A DNA stretch of 41,228 bases from Tepidanaerobacteraceae bacterium (GTDB lineage: Bacteria; Bacillota; Thermosediminibacteria; Thermosediminibacterales; Thermosediminibacteraceae), in the NCBI GenBank assembly GCA_030446005.1, contig JASUSP010000012.1:1-41228 (forward strand), written 5' to 3'. The notes below the pieces were generated by a model. The model made no database searches. It was not told the origin of the DNA and saw only the letters and a program-made list of their open reading frames with translations. The first letter of the stretch is position 1. Each line of letters begins with the position of its first letter. The position numbers and the translations under genes were made by a program. Below are positions 18,653 to 26,717 of this stretch, piece by piece.

Positions 18653-20161
18653 ATGAGAATCGAAGAACAGCAAGAAACGCCACTCTTTACGGCTCTCAAA
18701 AGGTACGTGGAAGACAGGACCATATCCTTCCATGTACCGGGGCACAAGGGCGGCAAAGGGATTCCCGAGTTCAGGGAATTTGTGGGAGAGAATATCTTGG
18801 CCATTGATGTCACCGCAGGTCTCCTGGGCCTTGACAACGTTTGCAACCCACTGGGAGTTATAAAAAGGGCGGAAGAGCTGGCTGCCGATGCCTTCGGAGC
18901 GGACCATGCCCACTTCCTGGTAAACGGCACCACTTCCGGCATCCAGGCCATGATACTGTCGGTGGCCGGGCCCGGAGATGAGATAATAATCCCGCGCAAC
19001 GCCCACCGTTCGGTGGTAGGAGGCCTGATATTAAGCGGTGCAAGGCCGGTTTATATAAAGCCCGTTATCGACGATTACATGGGGATAGCCATGGGCATAA
19101 CGCCGGAAAGCGTAAGGCGGGCCCTGGTGGAGCACCCCAACGCCAAAGCCGTTTTTGTTATCAATCCCACCTATTACGGGGTGGCTTCGAACCTGAAGGA
19201 AATCGTGGAAATCGCCCATGCCTTTGACAAGCCCGTGATAGTGGACGAGGCCCACGGGGCTCACTTCGGCTTTCATCCCGACCTTCCGCTTTCGGCGATG
19301 GAAGCCGGTGCCGACATGAGTGCCGCCAGCATCCACAAGCTCGTGGGGTCCATGACCCAGAGCTCCATACTGCTCGTAAAGGGAACCCTGGTGGACGACA
19401 AGAGGGTGAAGGCGGCAATGAACCTGACCCAGACCACCAGTCCTTCCTATCCCCTGATGGCATCCCTGGACGTTGCCCGAAAGCAGATAGCCCTGAAGGG
19501 CAGGGAGATGCTGGACAGGACCATTAAACTCTGCGAAGAGGCGAGGCGGGAGCTCAACGAGGTAGAGGGAATATACGTAATGGGCAGGGAAATAGAGGGC
19601 AGTGAAGGGTGCTATGCCTATGACCCCACAAAGCTTGCCATCAACGTTAGAGAGCTCGGACTTTCCGGCTTTGAGGTAGAAAGGATACTGAGGTACGAAT
19701 ACCATATCCAGGTGGAACTTTCCGACCTTTATAACGTGCTGGCTGTGGGGGCCATAGGCGACAGCGAAGAAAGCATGTCGGCATTGGTTGAGGCCATAAA
19801 AGAAATAGCGCAAAAGTACGCCAGGAAGAACGTCATCAAAATAGCGGCCAACCTCCCGGAAAATCAGGAACTGGTGGTTTCGCCCAGGTTTGCCTTTTAC
19901 GGCGAAAAGAAGGTGATGAACCTGGAGGATTCGGAAGGCGAAATAAGCGCCGAGATGCTGATGGCGTACCCACCTGGCATTCCGATAATATGCCCCGGAG
20001 AGCGCATTACCCGTGAAGTTATAGAATACGCCAAGGCCCTTAAGGCCGAAGGCTGCCACCTGCAGGGCACCGAAGATCCCGAGGCCAATTTCATAAAGGT
20101 GCTGGCTGACAGGGAAAGCGTGGAAATAGAATATTACCGGAGGGCCGAACAGGTAGGATGA
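18653..20161 (+). CDS. speA: PLP-dependent Orn/Lys/Arg decarboxylase (arginine decarboxylase-like)
   Basis: 502 residues from ATG 18653, eight bases after GGGAGGG. It is a fold-type I PLP enzyme of the short Gram-positive Orn/Lys/Arg decarboxylase group. Visible motifs are FHVPGHKGG near the N-terminus, FLVNGTTSGIQAM for cofactor phosphate binding, VDEAHGAHFGF with the Asp that contacts the pyridine nitrogen, and SIHKLVGSMTQ, in which Lys229 should form the Schiff base. The C-terminal domain has AYPPGIPIICPGE, characteristic of the family. Members decarboxylate arginine (to agmatine), lysine or ornithine and feed polyamine synthesis; substrate cannot be read from sequence, so the symbol is provisional. 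It appears monocistronic, with terminators on both sides. The 210-base leader holds no clear promoter or riboswitch. Confidence 0.85.
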   Translation: MRIEEQQETPLFTALKRYVEDRTISFHVPGHKGGKGIPEFREFVGENILAIDVTAGLLGLDNVCNPLGVIKRAEELAADAFGADHAHFLVNGTTSGIQAMILSVAGPGDEIIIPRNAHRSVVGGLILSGARPVYIKPVIDDYMGIAMGITPESVRRALVEHPNAKAVFVINPTYYGVASNLKEIVEIAHAFDKPVIVDEAHGAHFGFHPDLPLSAMEAGADMSAASIHKLVGSMTQSSILLVKGTLVDDKRVKAAMNLTQTTSPSYPLMASLDVARKQIALKGREMLDRTIKLCEEARRELNEVEGIYVMGREIEGSEGCYAYDPTKLAINVRELGLSGFEVERILRYEYHIQVELSDLYNVLAVGAIGDSEESMSALVEAIKEIAQKYARKNVIKIAANLPENQELVVSPRFAFYGEKKVMNLEDSEGEISAEMLMAYPPGIPIICPGERITREVIEYAKALKAEGCHLQGTEDPEANFIKVLADRESVEIEYYRRAEQVG

Positions 20162-20170
20162 AAGAGGTCC

Positions 20171-20196
20171 AAAGCCCCTATGTAAAAGGGGCTTTT
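20171..20196 (+). terminator. Rho-independent terminator after the decarboxylase gene
   Basis: AAAGCCCC at 20171-20178 pairs with GGGGCTTT at 20188-20195 around a 9-nt loop, followed by a T-rich run. Confidence 0.88.
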
Positions 20197-20298
20197 GATT
20201 TTTAAAAAAGATGGAAAAATTGACGGATTTTATTAACATATTTTTCGGTTTATAAATGCACCATAATAATGTGCGAAAAAATTTGAGGAGGGAGCTTG

Positions 20299-20490
20299 AT
20301 GGCCCGACGGCGCGGCGTTATGTCGGAAGCCCTCAAGTACGAACTTGCAAAAGAACTGGGGGTGGCGGATATCGTCGCGAGAGAGGGTTGGGGAAGCGTG
20401 TCTTCCAGGGACTGCGGCAACCTGGTAAGGCTTGCCATAGAGCGCGCTGAGCGGATGCTCATGGAAGACAACGCGAAAAATAAAAAGTAG
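20299..20490 (+). CDS. Alpha/beta-type small acid-soluble spore protein (SspF-like)
   Basis: 63 residues from ATG 20299, five bases after GAGGAGGGA; a TTG at 20296 is adjacent but unnecessary. The sequence has the SASP signature helix YELAKELGVADIV and a second helix GNLVRLAIERAERML, with the REGWG linker typical of the clostridial/SspF subgroup. These proteins coat DNA in the dormant spore, hold it in an A-like form and protect it from UV and heat. Expression should be in the forespore under sigma-G; CATAATA at 20262-20268 resembles its -10 element but no properly spaced -35 was found. The SASP signature near ELAKELG is also where germination protease cleaves. Confidence 0.92.
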   Translation: MARRRGVMSEALKYELAKELGVADIVAREGWGSVSSRDCGNLVRLAIERAERMLMEDNAKNKK

Positions 20491-20508
20491 GCTCCCGAAA
20501 AGCGCACG

Positions 20509-20535
20509 ACCAGGGTTTATAAAAACCCTGGTTTT
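20509..20535 (+). terminator. Rho-independent terminator after the SASP gene
   Basis: ACCAGGGTTT (20509-20518) pairs with AAACCCTGGT (20523-20532) across a 4-nt loop and runs into TTTT. This is one of the strongest hairpins in the window. Confidence 0.92.
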
Positions 20536-20605
20536 ATCTTTTCACCAAAAAAATTCATGATGAATAAGTTAAGATTATGGGGAAAACCGGCGGAGGTGAT
20601 GAAAA

Positions 20606-21850
20606 TTGAGATTGCCCGAGTTTGCCCCGTCAAGCAGGAAGCTACACAAAACAAGGCCGTACATGAGAGGCACCGATGTGAGGTATGTCCAGCAGTTCCT
20701 TAAGTGGTTTGGGCTTTACCACGGCAAGGTCGACGGCATATTTGGCCCCGAAACGGAAAACGCCGTAAAGCGGTTTCAAAGTTTTATAAAAATTAAACCG
20801 GCCGGCGTCGCGGACGAAAAGTTATTCGAGATTCTGCAAAAAATGATAAAGGGAGGTGCGGGAGAATGGGTGACGCTTAAGAAGGATTTTTACCATTCCG
20901 CTTATTCTCCGGTGCTTTTATCCGGAGACCTTGAGGCTACAAAACTCCTTAAGGTAAAAGAGCCTGTGGCATTGGTGGCAAAGAGGAACGTAGTTTTTAC
21001 TGCGGATGAAAGCTATATCGGAGCCTTCGACCTTAAAAGCGGGAAATTTATGTGGAAAAGCGAAAAAATAACTCCTTTTTCCATCAGCCTTGCTTCGGAT
21101 AGGGTTTTGGTCTCGGCTTCAGACCTTGTGGCGGTGGATGCCCTTTCCGGGAAAACCTCATTTAAAGTAGATGGGGATGTTTTTGATGCGCCCGCTGTAG
21201 CGCACGGGGGCGTCATATACGCCTCATCCAGGAGCGGCGCGGTATATGCCCTGAACCACAGGGGAGAAATGCTGTGGCGCTTCGGGACGAGAACCAATCA
21301 CATCACCCCTTTGGCCTGCGCCCTGGGATTTTTGTATTTCGGCTCCATTTCCTACGTTTGCTGCTTGGATGAAAAAGGTACAATTTACTGGAAGACCAGG
21401 CTTCCCGGCCTTATAAAAGAACCTCTTTCGGTTTACGAAAACAAAGTGTTTGCGGTAAGCGGCGAGGGGAGCATCTTCACTCTGGATGCGATAAAAGGGA
21501 AGATGATTTGGAAGAGAAATTTTGGAGAGGCAATCCTTGCCCCCTGCTTTTTGGGAGAAAGCGTCATCATCGTTACCACTGGCGGAAAAGTCATCTCCCT
21601 CGATACCGAAGACGGGAGGGTAAACTGGCAGGAGGATGTAAACGCGACTCCCGCTACCCCGCCCCTGGCGTGCGCCGATGCGATATTCATAGGGACCGAT
21701 GCCGGCCTTGTGGTGCTAAAGCCGAACGGGGTAAAAATAAAAACCTATTTTGAGGGAAAGAGGATAAGCCATGTCATCCAGGCAAGACTGGGACTAATCG
21801 TGGCTGCGGAAGGCTTTTTATGGGAGCTTTCGCCGCTGGAATTAAAGTAA
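20606..21850 (+). CDS. Peptidoglycan-binding domain fused to a PQQ-type beta-propeller
   Basis: 414 residues from a TTG start at 20606, justified by GGAGGTGAT at 20592-20600 just upstream. Residues ~17-78 are a PG_binding_1 domain (GTDVRYVQQFLKWFG, then GIFGPETENAVKRFQ). Residues ~110-414 form seven or eight beta-propeller blades of the PQQ/WD40-like type, each with a pattern such as G-x-V-Y-A-L-x-x-x-G-x-x-x-W (for example VYALNHRGEMLW, IFTLDAIKGKMIW, VISLDTEDGRVNW). No signal peptide or membrane segment is visible, which is odd for a wall-binding protein. Its neighbour is an SASP gene. A spore role, perhaps mother-cell-made and binding cortex, is possible but inferred. No catalytic residues were recognised. 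Confidence 0.82.
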   Translation: MRLPEFAPSSRKLHKTRPYMRGTDVRYVQQFLKWFGLYHGKVDGIFGPETENAVKRFQSFIKIKPAGVADEKLFEILQKMIKGGAGEWVTLKKDFYHSAYSPVLLSGDLEATKLLKVKEPVALVAKRNVVFTADESYIGAFDLKSGKFMWKSEKITPFSISLASDRVLVSASDLVAVDALSGKTSFKVDGDVFDAPAVAHGGVIYASSRSGAVYALNHRGEMLWRFGTRTNHITPLACALGFLYFGSISYVCCLDEKGTIYWKTRLPGLIKEPLSVYENKVFAVSGEGSIFTLDAIKGKMIWKRNFGEAILAPCFLGESVIIVTTGGKVISLDTEDGRVNWQEDVNATPATPPLACADAIFIGTDAGLVVLKPNGVKIKTYFEGKRISHVIQARLGLIVAAEGFLWELSPLELK

Positions 21851-21853
21851 AAA

Positions 21854-21882
21854 TTGGTGTAAACTAAATACTAAATTATTAC
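21854..21882 (+). promoter_or_regulatory. Possible sigma-A promoter of murI
   Basis: TTGGTG (21854-21859), a 17-base spacer, then TATTAC (21877-21882), 27 bases before the murI start. Each box has mismatches to consensus. Confidence 0.4.
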
Positions 21883-21908
21883 TTTCAGCGGCAGGGGGTA
21901 AATCGGAT

Positions 21909-22721
21909 ATGGAAATAAGGGAAAAACCAATAGGAATATTCGACTCCGGTATCGGAGGACTTACCGTGGCAAAAGAAATAATGAATTTGATGCCTCATGA
22001 AAATATCGTTTATTTCGGCGACACGGCAAGGGTACCCTACGGTTCTAAATCGAAAGAGCTTATAACCAGGTTTGCCAGAGAGGCAGCGAGTTTCCTCATG
22101 AAGCAGGATGTAAAAATGATAGTGATTGCCTGCAACACCGTAAGCGCCACGTGCCTCGAAGAACTTCGGGAAATGCTTCCCGTCCCGGTGGTGGGGGTTA
22201 TAGAACCCGGTGCCAGGGCCGCAGTAAAAGCCACGAAAAACGGCATGATAGGAGTCATAGGCACCGAGCGCACCGTAAAGAGCGGGGCGTACGAAAAGGC
22301 CATACGAATGCTAAGCGGAACCGTAAAAATTTTTTCCAAGGCCTGTCCCCTTTTCGTGCCCTTGGTAGAAGAAGGTTGGCTTGACAACAATGTGGCGTAT
22401 TTTGCGGCAAAGGTCTACCTCGAACCGCTAAAAGAAGAGGGAATCGACACGCTGGTATTAGGCTGCACCCATTATCCCCTTTTGAAACCGATGTTAAAAA
22501 GGATTATGGGCGATGGCGTTGTCTTGGTGGATTCGGCAAGAGAAACGGCGGCTGAAGTTGCGCAGATACTTTCCGAAAGGTCGCTTAAAAGGACCGGTAC
22601 CGGACCTTCTTGTTACCGGTTTTTCGTAAGCGACAATCCAGAAAAGTTCATCGAGGTGGGGGAGAGATTTCTACAGCGCTCTATTGACCTCATAAGCGTT
22701 GTAAATCCCGAACTTCGGTAG
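21909..22721 (+). CDS. murI: Glutamate racemase
   Basis: 270 residues, normal for MurI. It interconverts L- and D-glutamate to supply D-Glu for peptidoglycan precursors in the cytoplasm. Diagnostic motifs are IGIFDSGIGGLTV at the N-terminus, YFGDTARVPYGS, ACNTVSA with catalytic Cys75, and GCTHYPLL with catalytic Cys186. The ATG follows AGGGGGT. It is followed after 109 bases by a symporter gene that has its own -10-like sequence. The next two genes (symporter, asparaginase) also deal with acidic amino acids or their amides, so the region may form a loose functional cluster. Confidence 0.95.
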   Translation: MEIREKPIGIFDSGIGGLTVAKEIMNLMPHENIVYFGDTARVPYGSKSKELITRFAREAASFLMKQDVKMIVIACNTVSATCLEELREMLPVPVVGVIEPGARAAVKATKNGMIGVIGTERTVKSGAYEKAIRMLSGTVKIFSKACPLFVPLVEEGWLDNNVAYFAAKVYLEPLKEEGIDTLVLGCTHYPLLKPMLKRIMGDGVVLVDSARETAAEVAQILSERSLKRTGTGPSCYRFFVSDNPEKFIEVGERFLQRSIDLISVVNPELR

Positions 22722-22764
22722 GTTATTTCTATTTTCCAAAAAATCGAAATACTGCTTAAAAATA

Positions 22765-22793
22765 TTTCCCCCTGAGAAAAATTCGGGTATAAT
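22765..22793 (+). promoter_or_regulatory. Possible promoter of the symporter gene
   Basis: A perfect TATAAT at 22788-22793 lies 37 bases before the symporter ATG. The best-spaced -35 (TTTCCC, 22765-22770, spacer 17) is poor. Confidence 0.4.
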
Positions 22794-22830
22794 AATATTT
22801 GGTAATTAAAAAAGATGGGGGGAAGCTATT

Positions 22831-24069
22831 ATGGGTTTTAGGTCCTGGTACGGCAGGATAAGCCTTGCCAACAAGATTCTCATCGCTATGGTCCTTGGTG
22901 CAATCATAGGTTATATAGTGGGACCGGGTATTACTGTATTGGACCCGATAGGGACTATCTTTTTGAGGCTCCTCAAAATGGTCATCCTGCCTTTGGTGTT
23001 CTTTTCGATTGCTTCTGGAGCCTCCAGCGTAGTTGACCTTTCACGCCTTAAGAAAATAGGCGGCATATTTTTGGTGTATTGGATTCTTTCTTCGTTAGCT
23101 GCAGCCACCATAGGCCTCTTTTGGGCATCCGTTATAAAGCCCGGGGTTGGCGTTAAGCTGGCAGAAAAGGCTGCGGAAAAGGCGGGTCAGGTAAATCTTT
23201 TGGAGTCCTTCATTAACTGGATTCCGGACAATGTGGCGGCGGCTTTTGCCAACTTTAACATGATTCAGGTAATAGTTTTTTCCGTATTTAGCGGCCTTAC
23301 GGCAGCGGCTCTTGGCGAAACGGAAGCGGGCAAGTTCCTCAGGAACCTTTTTAAATCTGGCGATGAATTAATGATGAAGATGGTGGGCTACATAATGGAA
23401 TTTGCGCCTTTCGGCGTATTCGCCCTCATGGCCAACATAACCGGGACGGCTGGAACCATTGTCATAGGCGCTCTGGCTAAAATGCTGGTGACCCAGTATG
23501 TGGCTTACGCTACGATACTGCTTTTGGTGTACCCCGTTTTCCTCGCGGTTTTCGCTAAGGTAAATCCGGTGCAGCACTTCAAAAACATCTTTCCGGCCAT
23601 GGTAGTAGCTTTTTCCACCTGCTCTTCCAGTGCCACGCTCCCGGTTACCATGGAATCAGTCAAAAAGCGGGCAGGGGTGCCCGAGGATATAGTGAATCTC
23701 ATAGCACCGCCTGCAGCAACCATTAACATGCACGCGGTAGCTGCGGAAATGCCGATTTACGCGCTTTTTGCAGCCCAAATTTTCGGAGTGGAACTTTCGC
23801 CGTCTTCGCTCGTCTCGATAATCGTTCTCGGAGTGGTGATGGCGGCTGGCGTTGCGGGAGTTCCCGGTGGAGCCATAATGATGGCCTCGGTCCTCATGAA
23901 TATTATGGGACTTCCCATGACCATAATTCCGTGGATAGCGGGCATATACAGGCTGATAGATATGCCGAACACCATGCTCAACGTAACGGGAGATACCGTG
24001 GGTATGGTTACGGTAGCGAGCCTGATGGGAGAGCTGGACAGAAAGACATTTGAAGAAAGCAAGAAGTGA
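22831..24069 (+). CDS. Dicarboxylate/amino acid:cation symporter (DAACS family)
   Basis: 412 residues, with the helix pattern of GltP/GltPh-type elevator transporters. Opening helices begin NKILIAMVLGAIIGYIVG, with MVILPLVFFSIASG in TM2/3. Hairpin-1 tip is STCSSSATLP (residues 262-271). Hairpin 2 carries VAGVPGGA (341-348). TM8 has NVTGDTVGMVTVA (384-396). Family members import glutamate, aspartate, C4-dicarboxylates or neutral amino acids with Na+ or H+. The TM7 motif that is normally NMDGT reads NMHAV here (Asn299-Val303), so the Asp that helps form a Na+ site in GltPh is His301. Substrate and coupling ion therefore cannot be taken from the family default. The start ATG follows GGGGGGAAG. 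The asparaginase gene follows 43 bases after the stop. Confidence 0.9.
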   Translation: MGFRSWYGRISLANKILIAMVLGAIIGYIVGPGITVLDPIGTIFLRLLKMVILPLVFFSIASGASSVVDLSRLKKIGGIFLVYWILSSLAAATIGLFWASVIKPGVGVKLAEKAAEKAGQVNLLESFINWIPDNVAAAFANFNMIQVIVFSVFSGLTAAALGETEAGKFLRNLFKSGDELMMKMVGYIMEFAPFGVFALMANITGTAGTIVIGALAKMLVTQYVAYATILLLVYPVFLAVFAKVNPVQHFKNIFPAMVVAFSTCSSSATLPVTMESVKKRAGVPEDIVNLIAPPAATINMHAVAAEMPIYALFAAQIFGVELSPSSLVSIIVLGVVMAAGVAGVPGGAIMMASVLMNIMGLPMTIIPWIAGIYRLIDMPNTMLNVTGDTVGMVTVASLMGELDRKTFEESKK

Positions 24070-24112
24070 TTAAGCAGTAAGTTTGGAGGTTAGGATTAAA
24101 GGAGAGAGGAAT

Positions 24113-25123
24113 ATGAAAGAGAGTAGAAAAAGGATAGCCTTCCTTGCCACCGGAGGTACGATAGCATCCGTGCCCGGCCCTGAAGGCTTGAGGCCCGCAT
24201 TTACGGAAAGGGAGATGCTTGCTCTTTTACCGGAACTTTCGGACATCGCTCAAATAGAGGGAAGGCTTGTGATGAACATAGACAGCTCCAACATGCAGCC
24301 CGAAGACTGGGTGACCATCGCCCGGACGGTGAACGAAGCTCTTTTTGATTGTGACGGCGTGGTGGTGTCCCACGGCACCGACACCATGGCCTATACTGCA
24401 GCGGCCCTTACTTACATGCTTATGTACCTGAAAAAGCCGGTGGTGCTGACCGGTGCCCAAAAATCCATCGGCGAGGAAAAAAGCGACGCCAGAAGAAATT
24501 TGGTCGACAGCTTCCGGGTGGCCGCTTCTGGCAGGTCCGGGGTTTTCGTGGTATTTGACGGAAAGGTTATTTTCGGCGACAGGGCGAGCAAGATGAAAAC
24601 CTCGAGCTTTGATGCTTTCTGGAGCGTAAACGCTCCTTATGCCGGAAAGGTGTGCGAAGGGGCCGTCGGATGGGATGAGGAGGCCTTGAAGGCCGAAGGG
24701 GGGCGGATTGCAAAAGTTTGGAACCTTATCGCCGAAAGAGGAGGAATAAACCCGGAGGAAAAAGAAGCTCGCCCCGCCGCTCTTTACGACAGGCTCGACC
24801 CCGGGGTGCTCCTCATCAAACTCTACCCGGGCATCGAGCCAGAAGTGCTGCTTTTTGCCAAAGAAAAGGGTTACCATTCGGTGCTGATAGAAAGTTTCGG
24901 GGCGGGGGGCGTGACGTTCCGTCCGCCGCGGAACCTCCTTCCGGCCATCAGGGAACTTGTGGAGTCGGGAATAACGGTGGCGGTCACCACCCAGGTGCCC
25001 TTCGAAGGGGTGGACCTGACTCTCTACGAGGTCGGAGTTAAGGCCCTGGAAGCCGGAGTCGTCTCTATGGGTGCGGACACCAGAGAAGCAGCCCTGGCAA
25101 AATTGATGTTAAAATGCGTTTAA
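24113..25123 (+). CDS. ansA: L-asparaginase, type I-like
   Basis: 336 residues from ATG 24113, placed after GGAGAGAGG; a TTG at 24083 is in frame but adds an unneeded leader. Asparaginase hydrolyses L-asparagine to aspartate and ammonia. Both active-site signatures are present: FLATGGTIAS with nucleophile Thr16, and VVVSHGTDTMAYTA with Thr89 and Asp90. GAQKSIGEEKSDARRN follows as the family Lys-containing loop. No signal peptide is present, so the enzyme should be cytoplasmic. It is probably cotranscribed with the symporter 43 bases upstream, suggesting uptake and use of Asn/Asp-type amino acids. Its last 15 bases overlap the end of the convergent racemase-family gene. Confidence 0.92.
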   Translation: MKESRKRIAFLATGGTIASVPGPEGLRPAFTEREMLALLPELSDIAQIEGRLVMNIDSSNMQPEDWVTIARTVNEALFDCDGVVVSHGTDTMAYTAAALTYMLMYLKKPVVLTGAQKSIGEEKSDARRNLVDSFRVAASGRSGVFVVFDGKVIFGDRASKMKTSSFDAFWSVNAPYAGKVCEGAVGWDEEALKAEGGRIAKVWNLIAERGGINPEEKEARPAALYDRLDPGVLLIKLYPGIEPEVLLFAKEKGYHSVLIESFGAGGVTFRPPRNLLPAIRELVESGITVAVTTQVPFEGVDLTLYEVGVKALEAGVVSMGADTREAALAKLMLKCV

Positions 25124-25777
25124 GTGTGAAACGAAATCTTTCAACACTTCCTCCATCGGGTCGACGACGGCTACATCGAGCTTTTCTTCGAGTATTTTTT
25201 TCAAATAAGGAAAATGCGTGCAGCCGAGCACCAGTCCCTCGGCTCCGAAACTTCTTGGTAAGAAATTGGCAAGGCCGAACTTCTCTAAGATGTCTTCCGG
25301 CGGCATTAAATTTTCGATGGCATTTACCACCGGGAGGAGGGTAACTCCGATGACCCGGATGTATGGGTTGCTCTCGTATAGAATCTGTTCTATGACCTTG
25401 AGGGACTGGGCGTTTGCGGCCCAGACGATAAGACGGCTGTATCTTAATGCCAGGTTGCAGTATGCTTGAAGCGGTGTTAAGATATTGGAAGAAGGATATT
25501 TGTTTTCTACGAGCTTAAAGTCTATGGCTGCCGAAAGGGAATTGCAGTATATCATAATGCTTTTTATGTTCTTTTTATGGAACTCGTCGATAATGGCGAT
25601 GACTTTTTGAGTAAGGGTATCGGCTTTTTGGTACTGCAGCATGTTTTGTTCTTCGGGGCTTGATGCGGCAGGAATTCCCACCGCATCAAACCCCATGCTT
25701 TTTATGAAATCCACGCCCATCTTTGTATCTACGGGAGTGCCGGCGATGACGCCGAAGGTTGCCGCGGGTTTTGCCAT
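25109..25777 (-). CDS. Asp/Glu/hydantoin racemase family protein, last gene of the met operon
   Basis: 222 residues from ATG 25777, seven bases after GGAG; an in-frame TTG at 25795 is less well placed. The two halves each carry a racemase-type cysteine: IMIYCNSLSA with Cys78 and LVLGCTHFPYL with Cys186. That arrangement is the Asp/Glu racemase superfamily signature for two-base, cofactor-free racemisation. N-terminal FGVIAGTPVDTKMG differs from true MurI (DSGIGG), and a separate MurI gene is present nearby, so this is unlikely to be the cell-wall enzyme. It begins 14 bases after the metQ stop and lies downstream of a SAM-I riboswitch. A role in handling D-amino acids, possibly D-methionine, is inferred from position only. 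Confidence 0.8.
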   Translation of the reverse strand: MAKPAATFGVIAGTPVDTKMGVDFIKSMGFDAVGIPAASSPEEQNMLQYQKADTLTQKVIAIIDEFHKKNIKSIMIYCNSLSAAIDFKLVENKYPSSNILTPLQAYCNLALRYSRLIVWAANAQSLKVIEQILYESNPYIRVIGVTLLPVVNAIENLMPPEDILEKFGLANFLPRSFGAEGLVLGCTHFPYLKKILEEKLDVAVVDPMEEVLKDFVSHLNAF

Positions 25778-25791
25778 AATATCACTCCGCT

Positions 25792-26625
25792 TCAAAAAGC
25801 AGGCACTACCGCGCCCTGATATTTCTCTTCAATGAACTTTTTGACTTCGGGGGTGTTTAAGGCTTCGGCGAGCTTTTTGAGCTCCGGCCTCGATTCATCG
25901 CCCTTTCGGACCACCAGGACGTTTACATAGGGCGAATTGGCATCTTCAATGATGAGCGCGTCCTTTGTGGGAACGAGCCCTGCCTCCAGAGCATAGTTGG
26001 TGTTGATTACCGCCAGGTCCACGTCCGGCAGTACCCTGGGAAGGGTCGCGGCCTCAAGTTCGGTTATTTTTAGCTTTTTCGGATTTTCCACGATGTCACC
26101 GACCGTGGCTTTTATGCCGGCATCAGGCTTTAATTTAATGAGTCCCGCTGTCTGCAGGAGCAGGAGAGCCCTTCCGGCGTTGGTCGGGTCGTTGGGGATG
26201 GCAACGGTGGCTCCTTCCTTCAGTTCGCCGAGATTTTTAATCTTTTGGGAATAGGCCCCCATGGGCTCGATGTGGACTTTCGCGATGTAGGTCAAATCCA
26301 GGTTGTGTTCCTTTGAAAACTCCTCAAGGTACGGAATGTGCTGGAAATAGTTGGCGTCGAGTTCCTTTTCCGCCAGCTTCAAATTGGGCTGAACATAGTC
26401 GGTAAATTCCACAATTTCTAGATTAATCCCCTCTTTTTCCAGAATCGGCTTTACAACTTCCAGAATTTCGGCGTGGGGCACCGGAGAAGCTCCAACCTTT
26501 ATCGTCACTTTTTCATTTTGCACCTGATTTGCGCTATTTTCGCCGGCAGATTGATTTTGCCCGCATCCCGAAAGCAGGAATGCAAGGATGCTGAGTGTTA
26601 AAAACACCGCAAGAAATTTTTTCAT
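25792..26625 (-). CDS. metQ: Methionine ABC transporter substrate-binding lipoprotein
   Basis: 277 residues of the NlpA/MetQ family. The lipoprotein signal ends in LLSGC with Cys21 as the lipidated residue. The mature part opens KVTIKVGASPVPHAEILEVV and contains ELDANYFQHIPYLEEF and NDPTNAGRALLLLQ, all standard MetQ segments. It binds L- and often D-methionine outside the membrane and delivers it to MetNI. It lies 92 bases downstream of metI, with GGAGGGA before the ATG. It is followed closely by the racemase-family gene. Confidence 0.95.
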   Translation of the reverse strand: MKKFLAVFLTLSILAFLLSGCGQNQSAGENSANQVQNEKVTIKVGASPVPHAEILEVVKPILEKEGINLEIVEFTDYVQPNLKLAEKELDANYFQHIPYLEEFSKEHNLDLTYIAKVHIEPMGAYSQKIKNLGELKEGATVAIPNDPTNAGRALLLLQTAGLIKLKPDAGIKATVGDIVENPKKLKITELEAATLPRVLPDVDLAVINTNYALEAGLVPTKDALIIEDANSPYVNVLVVRKGDESRPELKKLAEALNTPEVKKFIEEKYQGAVVPAF

Positions 26626-26717
26626 TCAAGGTCCCTCCTTAATGCAAAAATTTTTGATTGAGAATGCTATAAAGTTGTATTTGTTGTTTTTAAGGGCTGG
26701 TCTTAAGAAATCAAAGA

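Noticed and set aside
19031-20239. 402-codon minus-strand frame opposite the decarboxylase
   Set aside because: Antisense shadow of a well-conserved PLP enzyme; His/Gly-rich product with no motifs and no ribosome site.
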